Positions 1 to 10,200 of a DNA stretch of 64,000 bases are shown piece by piece; the first letter of the stretch is position 1; each line of letters begins with the position of its first letter. Below the pieces are notes generated by a model. That model saw only the letters and a program-made list of their open reading frames with translations, was not told where the DNA came from and did no database searches. This DNA is from Chitinophagaceae bacterium (GTDB taxonomy: Bacteria > Bacteroidota > Bacteroidia > Chitinophagales > Chitinophagaceae): NCBI GenBank assembly GCA_016786845.1, contig JAEUVB010000023.1, forward strand, positions 310,001-374,000. Reading direction: 5' to 3'. A program made the translations under genes and the position numbers.

Positions 1-1762
1 TATTTGGATGATGCGGATAAATTTTAAATGCAATGTCCCAACATTTTTTTGCACTGTCATATTGTTCGGTTTTCGCATAGGCTAATCCCAAATTCATATA
101 CCCATTGACGAAACCGGGGTGCAACTGAATGGCCTTGCGTCCGTAGACTACTGATTTTGCGATCAGTTCTTTCTCCCTGGATTTGTTTCGCGGCTGGTCT
201 GACAAATCAAGATAACGGGAAGCGGCATTCCCATTCAAGGATGTGCTTTCAGGCATGATTTCTACATCCGTTAAGGCCAATGTAATATCACTTTGCCAGG
301 CTTTATTTCGTGATATTGTTTTCATTGAATATAAAACCAGAATAGGCAACACTAAAAATAGTGCCACTTGCTTTTGTTTCATTTTTTCGGCTAACCAATA
401 GAGTCCAAAACCCAAAACCATACAATAACCTAAGGAAGAATGAAACACCAAACGTTCGCCCATAGTGGCACCCACATTGAAGATGAGATTGGTCACCAAT
501 AATATATTGAACAAATAAAATCCTACGGCAAAAGCCATCCAGTTGCGCTTACGGAAAGCATAAAAACCACCGGCCACCATTCCGATCAACAGAAGGATAC
601 TGAGCCACACTTCCGGATTGCTGAAATCGCGGTAAGGAATACTATTGAATCCATAATCTGAACTTAGTGGATGAGGAAATATCTGCGTCATTAAGTACTT
701 CAGAAAAATATACAATTTCGTCGCGAGTTGCTGCGATTCATTGGCCAGCAAATAAGGATTATTCAACAACTCCGTATCCTGTAAATCCGATTTACCCATC
801 ACGATACCGGCTTGTTGACGCATCATAAAATACACCAAAAACACGCCGAACAAAGTAAGTCCAACCGGAACAAGATTCTTGAATTCCAACTTCTTCTCGC
901 TAAATAAATAGAGTGATAAGGGAACCAATATCAACAAAGTAGCACCATACTCCTTGGACAACATCGCCGCCAAAAAGGATATTCCGGTAATCACTAAATA
1001 TTTCATCGTCTTTGTGGCCTCATATCGATGCGCGTAAAAGAGCGTAAGCAACATAAACGCGAATGAAAAAATTTCATCCCGGCTTTTTACATTGGCGACT
1101 ACCTCTGTATGTATAGGGTGCGCCAAAAACAACAAAGAAATGATAAAGGCCAGCAACTTATTATTTTTGAATACGACCCGACTCAGGAAAAGAAACAGCA
1201 CACAAATAGCTAATCCATAAAACAATACATTATTGACATGTCTTAAAGTAAATCCCTTCACACGACAATCCCGATCGTTATACAAGCCATCGCCGCTGAG
1301 ATCTTCGCTGACATCCTGTTTACCATTTTTATTTTCATCCCAACAATTTGCTTCGTAGGCTGCATTGTCTCGGGTACCGATGAATTCTTGCTCGATGGCA
1401 AAACTGGCCACAGACAAAGGACGATAACGACCGCCGGATAATTGAGCGGTCGTATTCATTTGCTTGTAAAAACTATCAAACAAATCCTTGCTGAAAATAT
1501 TCGGCATACCCTGAATACCTTGCAATACGTATTCATTCTTACAAATCACGATATCATCGTCCAAAGCAAATTGATGCTTGAACGTATTCGCATACAACAG
1601 TATACTGAACAACATCAGTAACACATAGGGGATATACCCTGCCAGTAGTTTTGCATGCCATGATGAATCGGGGGTTTGCATATCTGTCGTTTCTTGAACG
1701 ACCTGCTGTACAGGTGCTGTTGGGGCGACACGCTGTACAGGCTTATTTTTTTGCTTAGACAT
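1..1762 (-). CDS. TMTC-like membrane glycosyltransferase with C-terminal TPR, 3' end cut by window edge
   Basis: Translating back from the ATG at 1762 gives about 587 residues still open at the window edge, so the C-terminus is missing. After a polar N-terminal stretch of ~40 residues come many hydrophobic segments. The DDD at 68-70 and the HPIHTEVVANVKSRDE stretch near 215-230 resemble the TMTC family of GT-C O-mannosyltransferases, which use polyprenyl-phosphate mannose. The last residues read as the start of a TPR helix pair, also typical of that family. Between residues 141 and 166, flanked by Cys140 and Cys166, lies an acidic insert with DENKNG and DLSGDG that looks like two calcium-binding loops. 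Likely a glycosyltransferase of the inner membrane; the substrate is unknown. The gene lies 63 nt downstream of folC on the same strand. Confidence 0.7.
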   Translation of the reverse strand, partial: MSKQKNKPVQRVAPTAPVQQVVQETTDMQTPDSSWHAKLLAGYIPYVLLMLFSILLYANTFKHQFALDDDIVICKNEYVLQGIQGMPNIFSKDLFDSFYKQMNTTAQLSGGRYRPLSVASFAIEQEFIGTRDNAAYEANCWDENKNGKQDVSEDLSGDGLYNDRDCRVKGFTLRHVNNVLFYGLAICVLFLFLSRVVFKNNKLLAFIISLLFLAHPIHTEVVANVKSRDEIFSFAFMLLTLFYAHRYEATKTMKYLVITGISFLAAMLSKEYGATLLILVPLSLYLFSEKKLEFKNLVPVGLTLFGVFLVYFMMRQQAGIVMGKSDLQDTELLNNPYLLANESQQLATKLYIFLKYLMTQIFPHPLSSDYGFNSIPYRDFSNPEVWLSILLLIGMVAGGFYAFRKRNWMAFAVGFYLFNILLVTNLIFNVGATMGERLVFHSSLGYCMVLGFGLYWLAEKMKQKQVALFLVLPILVLYSMKTISRNKAWQSDITLALTDVEIMPESTSLNGNAASRYLDLSDQPRNKSREKELIAKSVVYGRKAIQLHPGFVNGYMNLGLAYAKTEQYDSAKKCWDIAFKIYPHHPN

Positions 1763-1825
1763 AGAATAGGTTCGTATGAATGGCTAAAATAATACAGTAT
1801 GTTGATTTTTTTACAGAGAAATCTT

Positions 1826-3163
1826 TTAGATGGTCTGTACGAACCGATAGGCTTCTTCTAACAGAAAGAAACTCCCGGTCACCAAAATCAGATCCTCTTT
1901 CTCCGCCATATTCAAGGCTGCTTGCAAAGCCTCGGTAACCGTAGCGATGGACCTCCCTTTCAGTCCGGCTTCCATGGCTTGATCATATAACTCCAAATAA
2001 GGAAGAGCCCGGGGAATTTGCGCTTGGGTGAAAAAATATTCTGCTGAATGGGGAAGAATACGCAGGACTGTACGTACATCTTTATCATTGACAAAACCGG
2101 TAATGATCCACAACTGCTGATATGGGATGGTTTCCAATTGATTTACAAGTTCAGTAATCCCCGCTTCATTATGCGACACATCGAATATGATGGTCGGAGA
2201 TTCATGCACACGTTCCAGCCTGCCACGAATGCCGGTCAGAGACATAACTGACTTCAGACCTTCATGTATGTGTGCATCATCGATCTTCCAACCCAACTGC
2301 CGTAAAACCTCCAGCGCACATAAAACAGTACAAATATTTTTCTTCTGATAAAGCCCCTGCAAATCGGTTTGTATCGTCCATATTTTACCCGTAGGCAAAT
2401 GCATCACCTTCATTTCAGACTTACGTTCCATATATGCATACATGGCCACTTGAAAGTTCTCTTCAGCAAAGAAAATCGGAGCCTCATTCATGATGGCATG
2501 CGTAAAAAAAATATTCTCCGTTTCCGTTTGACGCTCTCCGATCACAACCGGCACATGGGTCTTAATAATTCCGGCCTTTTGTGTGGCGATACTTTCTAAA
2601 TCCTTACCTAATAATGCCGTATGATCCAGACTAATATTGGTTATAACAGAAAGCAGCGGCGTGATGATATTGGTACTGTCCAGCAGCCCCCCCAGCCCCA
2701 CTTCGATGACTGCGATATCTATTTTTTGTTCTGCAAAATAGCTAAATGCCATAGCTACGGTAACCTCAAAAAAGGAAGGCTGCATGGTTTCAATCAAGGG
2801 TTTAATGCGATCTATAAATGCAATCACCCATTCACGACTCACCATCTCACCATTGATCCGTATACGTTCCCTAAAATCGATGATATGCGGGCTGGTATAC
2901 AAGGCGGTCTTATAACCCGCTGTCTGCAATACAGCCGATAGCATATGGCTGCAGCTTCCTTTCCCGTTGGTTCCGGCAATGTGAATGCACTTCAATGACT
3001 TTTCAGGATTCCCCAAGGCCTCGCAAAGCAATATGGTATTTTGCAAATCAGCCTTGTATGCCGCAGCGCCGACACGCGTAAACATTGGCAATTGCGCATA
3101 TAAAAACGATAAGCAGTCTTGATACCTTTGCTCTAATGAAAACGCCTGATTCATGTCATCCAT
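1826..3163 (-). CDS. folC: Bifunctional folylpolyglutamate synthase / dihydrofolate synthase
   Basis: A Mur-ligase-fold ATP-dependent enzyme that adds glutamate to dihydropteroate and folates in the cytoplasm. The P-loop GTNGKGSCSH (about residues 64-73) with preceding IHIAG is diagnostic, and the EVGLGGLLDSTN and SLDHTALLGKDLESIA stretches are FolC signatures. The reading frame extends upstream to a GTG at 3199, but the first ATG is at 3163 (MDDMNQ), with another at 3154. A TACTTTTG promoter element at 3169-3176 sits only 5 nt before the 3163 ATG. The transcript therefore probably begins at or just before one of these two ATGs, and the GTG start is excluded. About 445 residues is normal for the family. 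Confidence 0.92.
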   Translation of the reverse strand: MDDMNQAFSLEQRYQDCLSFLYAQLPMFTRVGAAAYKADLQNTILLCEALGNPEKSLKCIHIAGTNGKGSCSHMLSAVLQTAGYKTALYTSPHIIDFRERIRINGEMVSREWVIAFIDRIKPLIETMQPSFFEVTVAMAFSYFAEQKIDIAVIEVGLGGLLDSTNIITPLLSVITNISLDHTALLGKDLESIATQKAGIIKTHVPVVIGERQTETENIFFTHAIMNEAPIFFAEENFQVAMYAYMERKSEMKVMHLPTGKIWTIQTDLQGLYQKKNICTVLCALEVLRQLGWKIDDAHIHEGLKSVMSLTGIRGRLERVHESPTIIFDVSHNEAGITELVNQLETIPYQQLWIITGFVNDKDVRTVLRILPHSAEYFFTQAQIPRALPYLELYDQAMEAGLKGRSIATVTEALQAALNMAEKEDLILVTGSFFLLEEAYRFVQTI

Positions 3164-3168
3164 GAAGG

Positions 3169-3176
3169 CAAAAGTA
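3169..3176 (-). promoter_or_regulatory. Predicted -7 element (TACTTTTG) of folC
   Basis: Read on the minus strand the bases are TACTTTTG, an exact match to the Bacteroidota -7 consensus TAnnTTTG. The element ends 5 nt before the ATG at 3163, which predicts an almost leaderless mRNA. No convincing -33 TTTG was seen. Confidence 0.45.
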
Positions 3177-3223
3177 ATTCTTCCGGCACAGATGTGCACG
3201 TCTTAAATCAGGTCAGTTCTTAA

Positions 3224-3874
3224 TTATTGTTTGGTAAAGCTACCCAGGTATTTATTGGTATTCTGATCCGATAAGCGGATGAAATATATTCCACTACTGA
3301 GTGCAATAGTAGAAATGGATTCAGTGGATGATATGTTCTGTTTCATTTTCAAACTACCATCTGCACCATAAATCGAAATCGTATAATCTCCTTTGGCCAA
3401 TCCTTTGATCGACAATTGATTCAGAACCGGATTCGGAAATAAGGCATAAACAGGCTTTGCGATATCCTGAGTCTGGGTGGTCACGAATGGGTTTTTAATA
3501 TTGACGCTGTAAATAGCGCGGTTTTTATTAATCGCCTGAGTGGAGCAAAAAGTATCGATGCATCCTCCTGAAGGTGAACCTGACATGACCACGCAAATTT
3601 GATAATTACCGGCGGAAGCGTAGGTATGACTAGGGAATGGTCCGGTAGAAGAGGTGCCGTCACCCCAAGTCCAGGTATAGATGAAGTTAATGGTATCAAT
3701 TCCGGAGAAAAACGGCGAGATGCAGGTATTGCTGCCAATGTAAGTATGCGGTTGGGCTAACATGGAAGTGTCTTGCCAGAGCGTATAACCCGCGAGACAT
3801 TGGGCCTTGGCATTGAAAGAGACTCCGAAAGAGAAGAAAAGGGCAATCAGGAAAAGGTAAATTTTTTGCTTCAT
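3224..3874 (-). CDS. Secreted PKD-domain protein with type A T9SS sorting domain
   Basis: 216 residues. A signal peptide (MKQKIYLFLIALFF..., cleavage near AKAQ, residue 24) is followed by a PKD-like Ig fold containing YTWTWGDGTSSTGPFPSHTY and a GNYQICVV strand. The C-terminal ~75 residues start at YALFPNPVLNQLSIKG and end in ALSSGIYFIRL, the pattern of a type A type IX secretion sorting domain. The protein should cross the outer membrane through the gliding/T9SS machinery and be released or anchored at the surface. There is no catalytic motif, so the passenger function is unknown. It lies between an FKBP lipoprotein and folC, all on the minus strand. Confidence 0.82.
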   Translation of the reverse strand: MKQKIYLFLIALFFSFGVSFNAKAQCLAGYTLWQDTSMLAQPHTYIGSNTCISPFFSGIDTINFIYTWTWGDGTSSTGPFPSHTYASAGNYQICVVMSGSPSGGCIDTFCSTQAINKNRAIYSVNIKNPFVTTQTQDIAKPVYALFPNPVLNQLSIKGLAKGDYTISIYGADGSLKMKQNISSTESISTIALSSGIYFIRLSDQNTNKYLGSFTKQ

Positions 3875-3930
3875 GGTATTTTTTTAATTAGACGGAGTAA
3901 CTGTGTCCTCTGTTAGTAAGAGATATCAAA

Positions 3931-4380
3931 TTATAGTACATCCAATAAATCCACTTCGAAAATCAAGACCGAATTGGCCGGAATTCCGCTCTGAGCCTGA
4001 GCACCATAGCCAAGCGCCGATGGAATAAACAACATGCCCTTGCCTCCTTCCCGAAGTTTAGGAATGCCTTCCTGCCAGCCTTTGATTACATTTGTCAACG
4101 GGAAGGTGACGGGCGAAGTAGATTCATCAAATACAGCGCCTGTGGTCAGGTACCCTTTGTAATTGACCTGTACCGTAGAAGTTGAAGTTGGGTATGCGCC
4201 GGTCCCCTCTTGGGTAATCAAATAAGTTAGTCCGGAAGATGTGGTAACCGCACCGTTCAGACTCAATTGTAAAATATAGTCGGCAATAATCTTTTTATCT
4301 TTTTCCAATTGCTTGTCCTTACTGCAAGAATTCAAAGCTAAAATGGGTATCAATAGCCAGAGGAAATATTTCATTTTCAA
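3931..4380 (-). CDS. FKBP-type peptidyl-prolyl cis-trans isomerase, lipoprotein
   Basis: 149 residues. A lipoprotein signal ends at ALNSC (Cys19), then a short charged linker, then one FKBP domain (about 45-149) with VQVNYKGYLTTGAVFDES, the VIKGWQEGIPKLREGGKGM segment and IPSALGYGAQ. These are the residues that form the FK506/proline-binding pocket. Expected to catalyse proline isomerisation during folding of periplasmic or outer-membrane proteins while anchored to a membrane. Small single-domain FKBP lipoproteins of this kind are common in Bacteroidota. Start is MKMKYF at 4380, or Met3 at 4374. The divergent neighbour starts at 4493. Confidence 0.9.
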   Translation of the reverse strand: MKMKYFLWLLIPILALNSCSKDKQLEKDKKIIADYILQLSLNGAVTTSSGLTYLITQEGTGAYPTSTSTVQVNYKGYLTTGAVFDESTSPVTFPLTNVIKGWQEGIPKLREGGKGMLFIPSALGYGAQAQSGIPANSVLIFEVDLLDVL

Positions 4381-4440
4381 AAATTTTGACGAAGATAATC
4401 ACATTCCCTTATCCTCAAATCTGCAACCAAAGGATTTTTA

Positions 4441-4448
4441 TATCTTTG
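4441..4448 (+). promoter_or_regulatory. Predicted -7 element (TATCTTTG) for the PNPOx-like gene
   Basis: Exact TAnnTTTG match, 44 nt before the ATG at 4493. It supports that ATG, because upstream in-frame starts (from 4313) would lie before the transcription start and inside the divergent FKBP gene. Confidence 0.5.
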
Positions 4449-4492
4449 AAACCCGAACTTTCGATTTCCACTTTCAATCTCAAATACCTCAA

Positions 4493-5053
4493 ATGGAAAA
4501 AGTACAGACTACTATCGATGACCGCACGGCCTTATGGATCAAAAAGCAAAAAATATTTTTTGTAGCCACTGCTCCTTTAAATGCTGATGGTCATATTAAT
4601 TGCTCGCCCAAAGGACTGGATTCCTTCCGTATCCTGGATGCAAAAACGGTCGCCTATCAGGACTTGACCGGAAGTGGTGCCGAAACCATAGCCCATTTGA
4701 AAGAAAACGGACGTATCGTTATCATGTTCACTGCTTTTGAAGGGCCTCCGAATATTGTTCGGCTGCATGGACAGGGAAGCGTCATCACACCCGAGCAACC
4801 CGAATTTGAATCGATTGCTGCGCAATTCCCACAGAAGAGGGGCGTGAGAGCTTATATTAAGGTGCACATTACGAGAGTGGCCGATTCATGCGGATATTCC
4901 GTGCCTCTTTATGAATTCAAATCAGACCGCGACGTGCTGGATAAATGGCTGGACAAAAAGGATGATCAATACCTCAATGATTATCGCCGGAAGAATAATA
5001 CCAAGAGCATTGATGGGTTGGAAGCCTTAGTCAATGAACCCATTCAAGATTGA
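4493..5053 (+). CDS. Pyridoxamine 5'-phosphate oxidase-fold family protein
   Basis: 186 residues from MEKVQTTIDDR. The N-terminal half (WIKKQKIFFVATAPLNADGHINCSPK..., then TVAYQDLTGSGAETIAHLKENGRIVIMF) is the split-barrel flavin-binding fold seen in PNPOx-like general stress and FMN-binding proteins. The GLDSF and GSGAETI segments are typical of the subgroup often annotated as pyridoxamine 5'-phosphate oxidase family. The true PdxH substrate-binding C-terminus is missing, so a role in PLP synthesis should not be assumed. A flavin- or F420-dependent reductase or haem-binding role is equally possible. The open frame continues upstream to 4313, but that part overlaps the divergent FKBP gene and precedes the predicted promoter. 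Confidence 0.8.
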   Translation: MEKVQTTIDDRTALWIKKQKIFFVATAPLNADGHINCSPKGLDSFRILDAKTVAYQDLTGSGAETIAHLKENGRIVIMFTAFEGPPNIVRLHGQGSVITPEQPEFESIAAQFPQKRGVRAYIKVHITRVADSCGYSVPLYEFKSDRDVLDKWLDKKDDQYLNDYRRKNNTKSIDGLEALVNEPIQD

Positions 5054-5082
5054 TGATCCATTTTTCTTCTAAGATGGAAATT

Positions 5083-5160
5083 CAATTTTTGGGCGGCAGA
5101 CGCGCTTTCCCTTCCAAGCTCCATAGCGCCAGAGCGCTGCGATGGAGGCTTTCCACTATC
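5083..5160 (+). repeat. Dispersed repeat, GGGCGGCAGACGCGC family, copy A
   Basis: The spacer between two co-directional genes holds TTTTTGGGCGGCAGACGCGCTTTCC followed by GC-rich sequence and a second GGCTTTCC. The same layout occurs at 26163-26255, at 59822-59912 in reverse, and in a diverged form at 52089-52245. An open frame of 79 codons crosses it (5050-5289) but is not supported as a gene. The rest of the spacer, 5161-5242, holds CTCGTCaaatcttCGACGAG, a hairpin with 6-bp arms. Confidence 0.7.
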
Positions 5161-5242
5161 TCGTCAAATCTTCGACGAGACCGCGACACCGTTCCCTTTG
5201 AACATTTGAAACCTTTAGAAACATTATTTATACTTACCAAAT

Positions 5243-5800
5243 ATGAACCCGATCGAAACCCCTCGTCTCTTACTCATCCCAATCAATGAAAGCATCTATC
5301 ATGAAGTGATGAAAACAAAAACCGATGAAGAAATCATGCATTTTTTCGGACATCAATCACAAGCCGACCTGGATAAAGAGAAGTTGAGATTTACCGGCGG
5401 AATGACCACCTTCAATATTTCCTATATCTGGTTTTTAATCCATCACAAAGCAGACCATAAAGTGATTGGATCATGTTCCTTTCATAAATGGTATACAGAC
5501 CACAACCGGGCGGAAATTGGATATGCCATATACAGGGATGAATATAAACAACTAGGGATCATGAGCGAAACCATTCGCGAAGTACTTATATATGGTTTTG
5601 AACAAATGAATCTTCATCGTGTAGAAGCGATGATTGGATCGGGCAACCAAGCCTCATTATCCCTCATTCGTAATATGGGCTTCACTTGGGAAGGTCTGCT
5701 CCGCGATCATTTTTTAAAAAATGGAAACTATGAAGATTCTAATGTCTTCTCTTTATTGAAAACCGAATTTGAAGCACATCCGTCGTTTCAAAATCGGTAA
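5243..5800 (+). CDS. GNAT-family N-acetyltransferase, RimJ/RimL type
   Basis: 185 residues. MNPIETPRLLLIPI at the start, the IGSCSFHKWYTDHNRAEIGYAIYRDEYKQLGIMSE block (acetyl-CoA-binding motif region), and VEAMIGSGNQASLSLIRNMGFTWEGLLRDHF near the end follow the order of RimJ/RimL-like acetyltransferases. These transfer acetyl groups from acetyl-CoA to amino groups of ribosomal proteins, antibiotics or small molecules. The actual acceptor cannot be read from sequence. ATG at 5243 fits the conserved N-terminal strand. Ends 23 nt before nhaD. Confidence 0.85.
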   Translation: MNPIETPRLLLIPINESIYHEVMKTKTDEEIMHFFGHQSQADLDKEKLRFTGGMTTFNISYIWFLIHHKADHKVIGSCSFHKWYTDHNRAEIGYAIYRDEYKQLGIMSETIREVLIYGFEQMNLHRVEAMIGSGNQASLSLIRNMGFTWEGLLRDHFLKNGNYEDSNVFSLLKTEFEAHPSFQNR

Positions 5801-5811
5801 GGGTTTCTGAC

Positions 5812-5819
5812 TATATTTG
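5812..5819 (+). promoter_or_regulatory. Predicted -7 element (TATATTTG) of nhaD
   Basis: Exact TAnnTTTG match ending only 4 nt before the ATG at 5824. With the usual spacing the transcription start would fall on or next to the A of the start codon, giving a leaderless mRNA. Confidence 0.5.
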
Positions 5820-5823
5820 CTGT

Positions 5824-7095
5824 ATGACTTGGCTCGTACTCGCTGTATTCCTGATCGGCTATATATTTATTGTTATTGAACATCAGATCCGTCTGGATAA
5901 AGCGGCAACAGCCCTCATTACCGGGGTATTGTGTTGGGTGATTGCTATTTTCAATAGTTCCGATCCTCATTTGGTGAATCATCAGTTGATGGAACATATA
6001 GGTGAAATCGCAGGCATCGTTTTCTTTTTAGTAGGTGCCATGACCATTGTCGAACTCATTGACCTTTACGATGGATTTCAAATCATCATCGATAAAATTC
6101 AAACCAAAAGCAAACGAAAATTACTACTTATCATCACGATTTTGGCATTCTTCCTATCTGCCGTATTGGACAATTTAACTACGGCTATCGTTATGACTTC
6201 CCTGGTGACCAAAATCTTATCCGACAAAAGAGATAAGCTGCTAACCATCGGCATGATCGTCATTGCTGCGAATGCAGGTGGTGCCTGGAGTCCGATTGGC
6301 GACGTAACGACAACCATGCTGTGGATTGGCAATCAAATCACCGCATGGGATATCATACGTCGTTTATTTATTCCGAGTGTCATTGCAACCCTCATTCCTT
6401 TATTGTGGATTATTTTCAAATTGAATGGTGAATTCGTTTCAGATATCCCCAAACAACAAACAGCCCCTCACCCGAAACAGCAAGCATTCATATTTTATTC
6501 CGGAATCGGGTTACTACTGTTTGTACCTGTTTTTAAAACACTTACACACTTACCGCCTTTCATGGGAATGATGTTGTCTTTAGGTCTTCTTTGGCTTATT
6601 AGTGAAATGTTGCACAAAAAGAGCGCAGATGTTTCCCTTCCTCAATCCGGAATATTTTCTGCCCTCGAAAGAATTGACATGCCTAGCATTCTTTTTTTTA
6701 TGGGCATCTTATTGTCTGTAGGTTCATTACAGGCTACAGGCATGCTTGAACAAGCCGCGCATTATTTATCCGACTCCATCAACAACGACACCGTGGTCAT
6801 TACCGGAATCGGTCTATTATCGTCGATCTTCGATAATGTACCGCTCGTGGCCGCTGTACAAGGCATGTACGATCTTCAACAATACCCAACCGGCAGTTTC
6901 TTTTGGGAATATCTTGCATTTTGCTCGGGCACAGGCGGCAGTATTCTCATCATAGGATCCGCAGCGGGAGTAGCCGCTATGGGCATTGAGAAAATCAGTT
7001 TTTTCTGGTACCTCAAGAATATTTCCATCGCTGCATTATTGGGATATGCGGGGGGCGCACTCTGTTGTATAGGATTGGATATGTTGATGGGATAA
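5824..7095 (+). CDS. nhaD: NhaD-family Na+/H+ antiporter
   Basis: 423 residues, almost all hydrophobic helices in the ion-transporter superfamily arrangement. LDNLTTAIVMTSLV (about 115-128) and NAGGAWSPIGDVTTTMLWIG (150-169) are the highly conserved NhaD motifs, with Asp, Thr and Ser residues placed in membrane helices where Na+ or Li+ is bound. A second pseudo-symmetric half contains SSIFDNVPLVAAVQGMY and CSGTGGSILIIGSAAGVAAMG. Exchanges cytoplasmic Na+ for protons at the inner membrane, giving salt and pH homeostasis. Single-gene transcript likely, from the promoter at 5812. Confidence 0.93.
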   Translation: MTWLVLAVFLIGYIFIVIEHQIRLDKAATALITGVLCWVIAIFNSSDPHLVNHQLMEHIGEIAGIVFFLVGAMTIVELIDLYDGFQIIIDKIQTKSKRKLLLIITILAFFLSAVLDNLTTAIVMTSLVTKILSDKRDKLLTIGMIVIAANAGGAWSPIGDVTTTMLWIGNQITAWDIIRRLFIPSVIATLIPLLWIIFKLNGEFVSDIPKQQTAPHPKQQAFIFYSGIGLLLFVPVFKTLTHLPPFMGMMLSLGLLWLISEMLHKKSADVSLPQSGIFSALERIDMPSILFFMGILLSVGSLQATGMLEQAAHYLSDSINNDTVVITGIGLLSSIFDNVPLVAAVQGMYDLQQYPTGSFFWEYLAFCSGTGGSILIIGSAAGVAAMGIEKISFFWYLKNISIAALLGYAGGALCCIGLDMLMG

Positions 7096-7221
7096 TCCTA
7101 TTTGAACTGAAAACTTTGAGTCCGTATCCATTTTAGTCAGGCCTGTTATTTGACTTTAACTTTTCGTAACGTACTTACGTCTTGTACTTAGAGCAACCCG
7201 GCAATTTCCGGCCAATATTCC

Positions 7222-7229
7222 TATATTTG
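7222..7229 (+). promoter_or_regulatory. Predicted -7 element (TATATTTG) of the SprB-repeat adhesin operon
   Basis: Exact TAnnTTTG match, 10 nt before the ATG at 7240, implying a leader of only a few nucleotides. Confidence 0.5.
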
Positions 7230-7239
7230 ATCTCGATTC

Positions 7240-10200
7240 ATGACAAAAAATCTACTCCTTCTCTTGTTGCTTTTTTCTTGTTCGAACCTGACGAATGCTC
7301 AGATCGGAATTGATATCCTCGAAGGCCCCTATTACTACATGGATTGCAATAGTACCTGCGACACCTTTCATGCTAATTTCCCCAAACCCCTCAAGACAGA
7401 TCAATATAGCTTCTTAAGCATACCCTATAACCCATCAACTTTTTCCGGCACTTCGCTCACTTTGGCCGATGATACTTTTTCCTCAGCTATTCCTCTAGGA
7501 TTTAATTTCTGTTTTTTTAATGCGGTCTATTCCCAATGTTACTTGGCCGACAATGGGGTCTTATCATTTAGTGGCCTTTACAATAATGCAGCCTGTAACA
7601 GCAATACCCAGCAAACCCTGCCTTACTTCAATTCTACCTTCCCCGACAACGCCATCTTTTTTATGTTCATGGACGTGAACCCCACTTTGGGTGGCACGAT
7701 AAAGTATGCAACCCTTGGCACCGCACCATTTCGTCGCTTTGTAGCTGACTATCAAAACATGAAGATCTTTGGTTCTACTTGCAGCAACAACACTTCAAGC
7801 TACCAAGTGATTTTATACGAAACCACCAATGAAATTGAAGTCCAAATCACCAATAAAGTGACTTGTGATGCCAATCCGAATAACTATTCAAATTATGCTA
7901 CTGTTGGCTTACAAAACATCGGTGCATCGGTCGCATTTACTGCACCCGGCAAACACGCTTCTATATTTACAGCCGCTAATGAAGGCATTGCCATTAAGCC
8001 ATCAGGGATTCCAAATTATACGGTCAAATGGTTCAATAATGCCATTCTCCTGAACACGAATGTAGACAGCATCACATTTTGCCCGCCTTATTTCCCGTAT
8101 TCCAAACTCATTGCCGAGCTTACCATCAATTGCCCCTTTGGCATATATACCGATACCGTAGTCATCGATAAACACATTCCCGATATAGACAGTATCATCA
8201 AAGTAAAACCATTTTGCACTGGTGATAGTTCCGGTAGCATTACTGTGTATGCATCCGGGACCAATCCGCCACTGACCTTTTCCTTCAATGGTGGCCCATA
8301 CTCTAGCACCAACTCTTGGACAGGTCTCCCTCCCGGTAATTATATAGTCAGTGTTAAAAATTCTTTAGGTTGTAAAAAAGACAGTGTAGTCGCACTACTC
8401 CCATTATACAGTTTGAATTTCGTCATCGACTCGCTTAAAAAACCCACCTGCCCTAACAATAACGGATACATTACCGGCCATGCAGTAAATGGCTCGCCGC
8501 CATATACAATAGTTTGGAGCAATAGCGATACCGGCAATGTTTGCGACAGCTTTGGTGTTGGCACCCTGGTTGTCACCGTAACAGACTCCAATGGTTGCTA
8601 TTCCGTATTACCGATTACCATATATTACGACAGTCTGCCTACCCTTTCATCGAGTATCACCAAACCGATATGCGGTGATTCATCCGGCAGCATATTGATT
8701 ACCGTTACCAGCGGGCACCCTCCTTATCAGTATTTATGGAGCACAGGTGCTACGACCCCGGGCCTGCAAAATATCCCATCAGGACTCTATACATTAACGG
8801 TTACAGATTCAACCGGGTGTACCAGTACAGGTTATTACTTCATTGCCGATACGCTGAGAACAAAAACCTATAAAGACTCCACACATACCACCTGCGGACT
8901 CAATAACGGTCAAGCCCATGTGATACCCTACGGTGCTGTGGCCCCCTATACGTTTTCCTGGCAGCCTAGTGGCCAAACCTCTAACCCTGCCATTAACTTA
9001 CCCCCGGGAATCCATATTTGCACTACAGCCGATGCCAATGGTTGTTTAAAAGTAGACACCTTTCATATTGATTCTTCGTTGGCTATCATCAACCTGATTT
9101 CATCTGCCAACGCCAATTGCGATAGTAATAATGGTAAGATATTTATTGTAGGTGTACAAAATAATATTGGATTCACAACCCACTTATGGAGCACCGGAGG
9201 TGGCGGCACTTCACGCACCGGACTTGCACCGGGAACGTATTGGGTACAAACGACAGATGCTTCCGGTTGTGTAACGGTCGATACGGTGGTCATTGGTGAT
9301 GATGGCAAACCTCATTTGGGTATTGTTTCCTATTATCCTCCTCCTTGTTATGGAGATACAACAGGATCAGTGACCTTGACAGGATTTTCTGGCACCGCCC
9401 CTTATAAGTATTCCCTCGACGGTATTAACTTTTCAAGCTTTGCACAGATCAACAATATTTCCGCCGGCACCTATACCATATTCCTTACGGATGCAAATTC
9501 TTGTCTGAATGATACCGTGGTTACTTTTTTACAGCCACCCCCCATACTCGTTCAGGCAAACAACGATACCGTCATTTGCTTTAATGATGCAACCGCTGAA
9601 ATCAATATCAATATGAATGGCGGCACACCGCCTTTGCTCCATTCACTCGATGGCGGAAATTATATCAATACCTTACAATATAACGGTCTTACCCAAGGTA
9701 ATTACTGGCTGGTAGTCAAAGACAGCAATCAATGCCTGGATTCAACTTTGGTGATTGTTGCCGGACCTCCTTCGCCTTTAGAAATAATTTCCGACATTCA
9801 TGATGTTCCCTGCTTCGAAAATTATACCGGATATATTCACCTCCAACTTCAAGGTGGGTGGCAAGGGTATCAATATCAGTGGAGTACAAACCATAGCGGG
9901 TTGAGCCTTGACAGTTTAGATGAATTTCAAACCATCTTTACGGTGTCGGATAGTTTGGGATGTACTTTGATAGAAAATTTCGAAGTCAAACAAGAGCTTT
10001 GTTGTAAAGCGGTAGTACCAAATGCATTTTCACCGAATGGAGATACCCGTAATGATGTATTGAAAGTTCTGCCCATTAGTGAAGTCTCTTCTGTCAAATT
10101 CAGTGTCTTTAATCGCTGGGGGCAACTCGTCTTTTCCACTCGTGATCTCAATGAGAGCTGGGATGGAAAATACAAAGGAGTCGATTGCGAAATGGATGTC

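Noticed and set aside
5050..5289. 79-codon frame
   Set aside because: It crosses a dispersed repeat and overlaps the start of the acetyltransferase; no homology signal.
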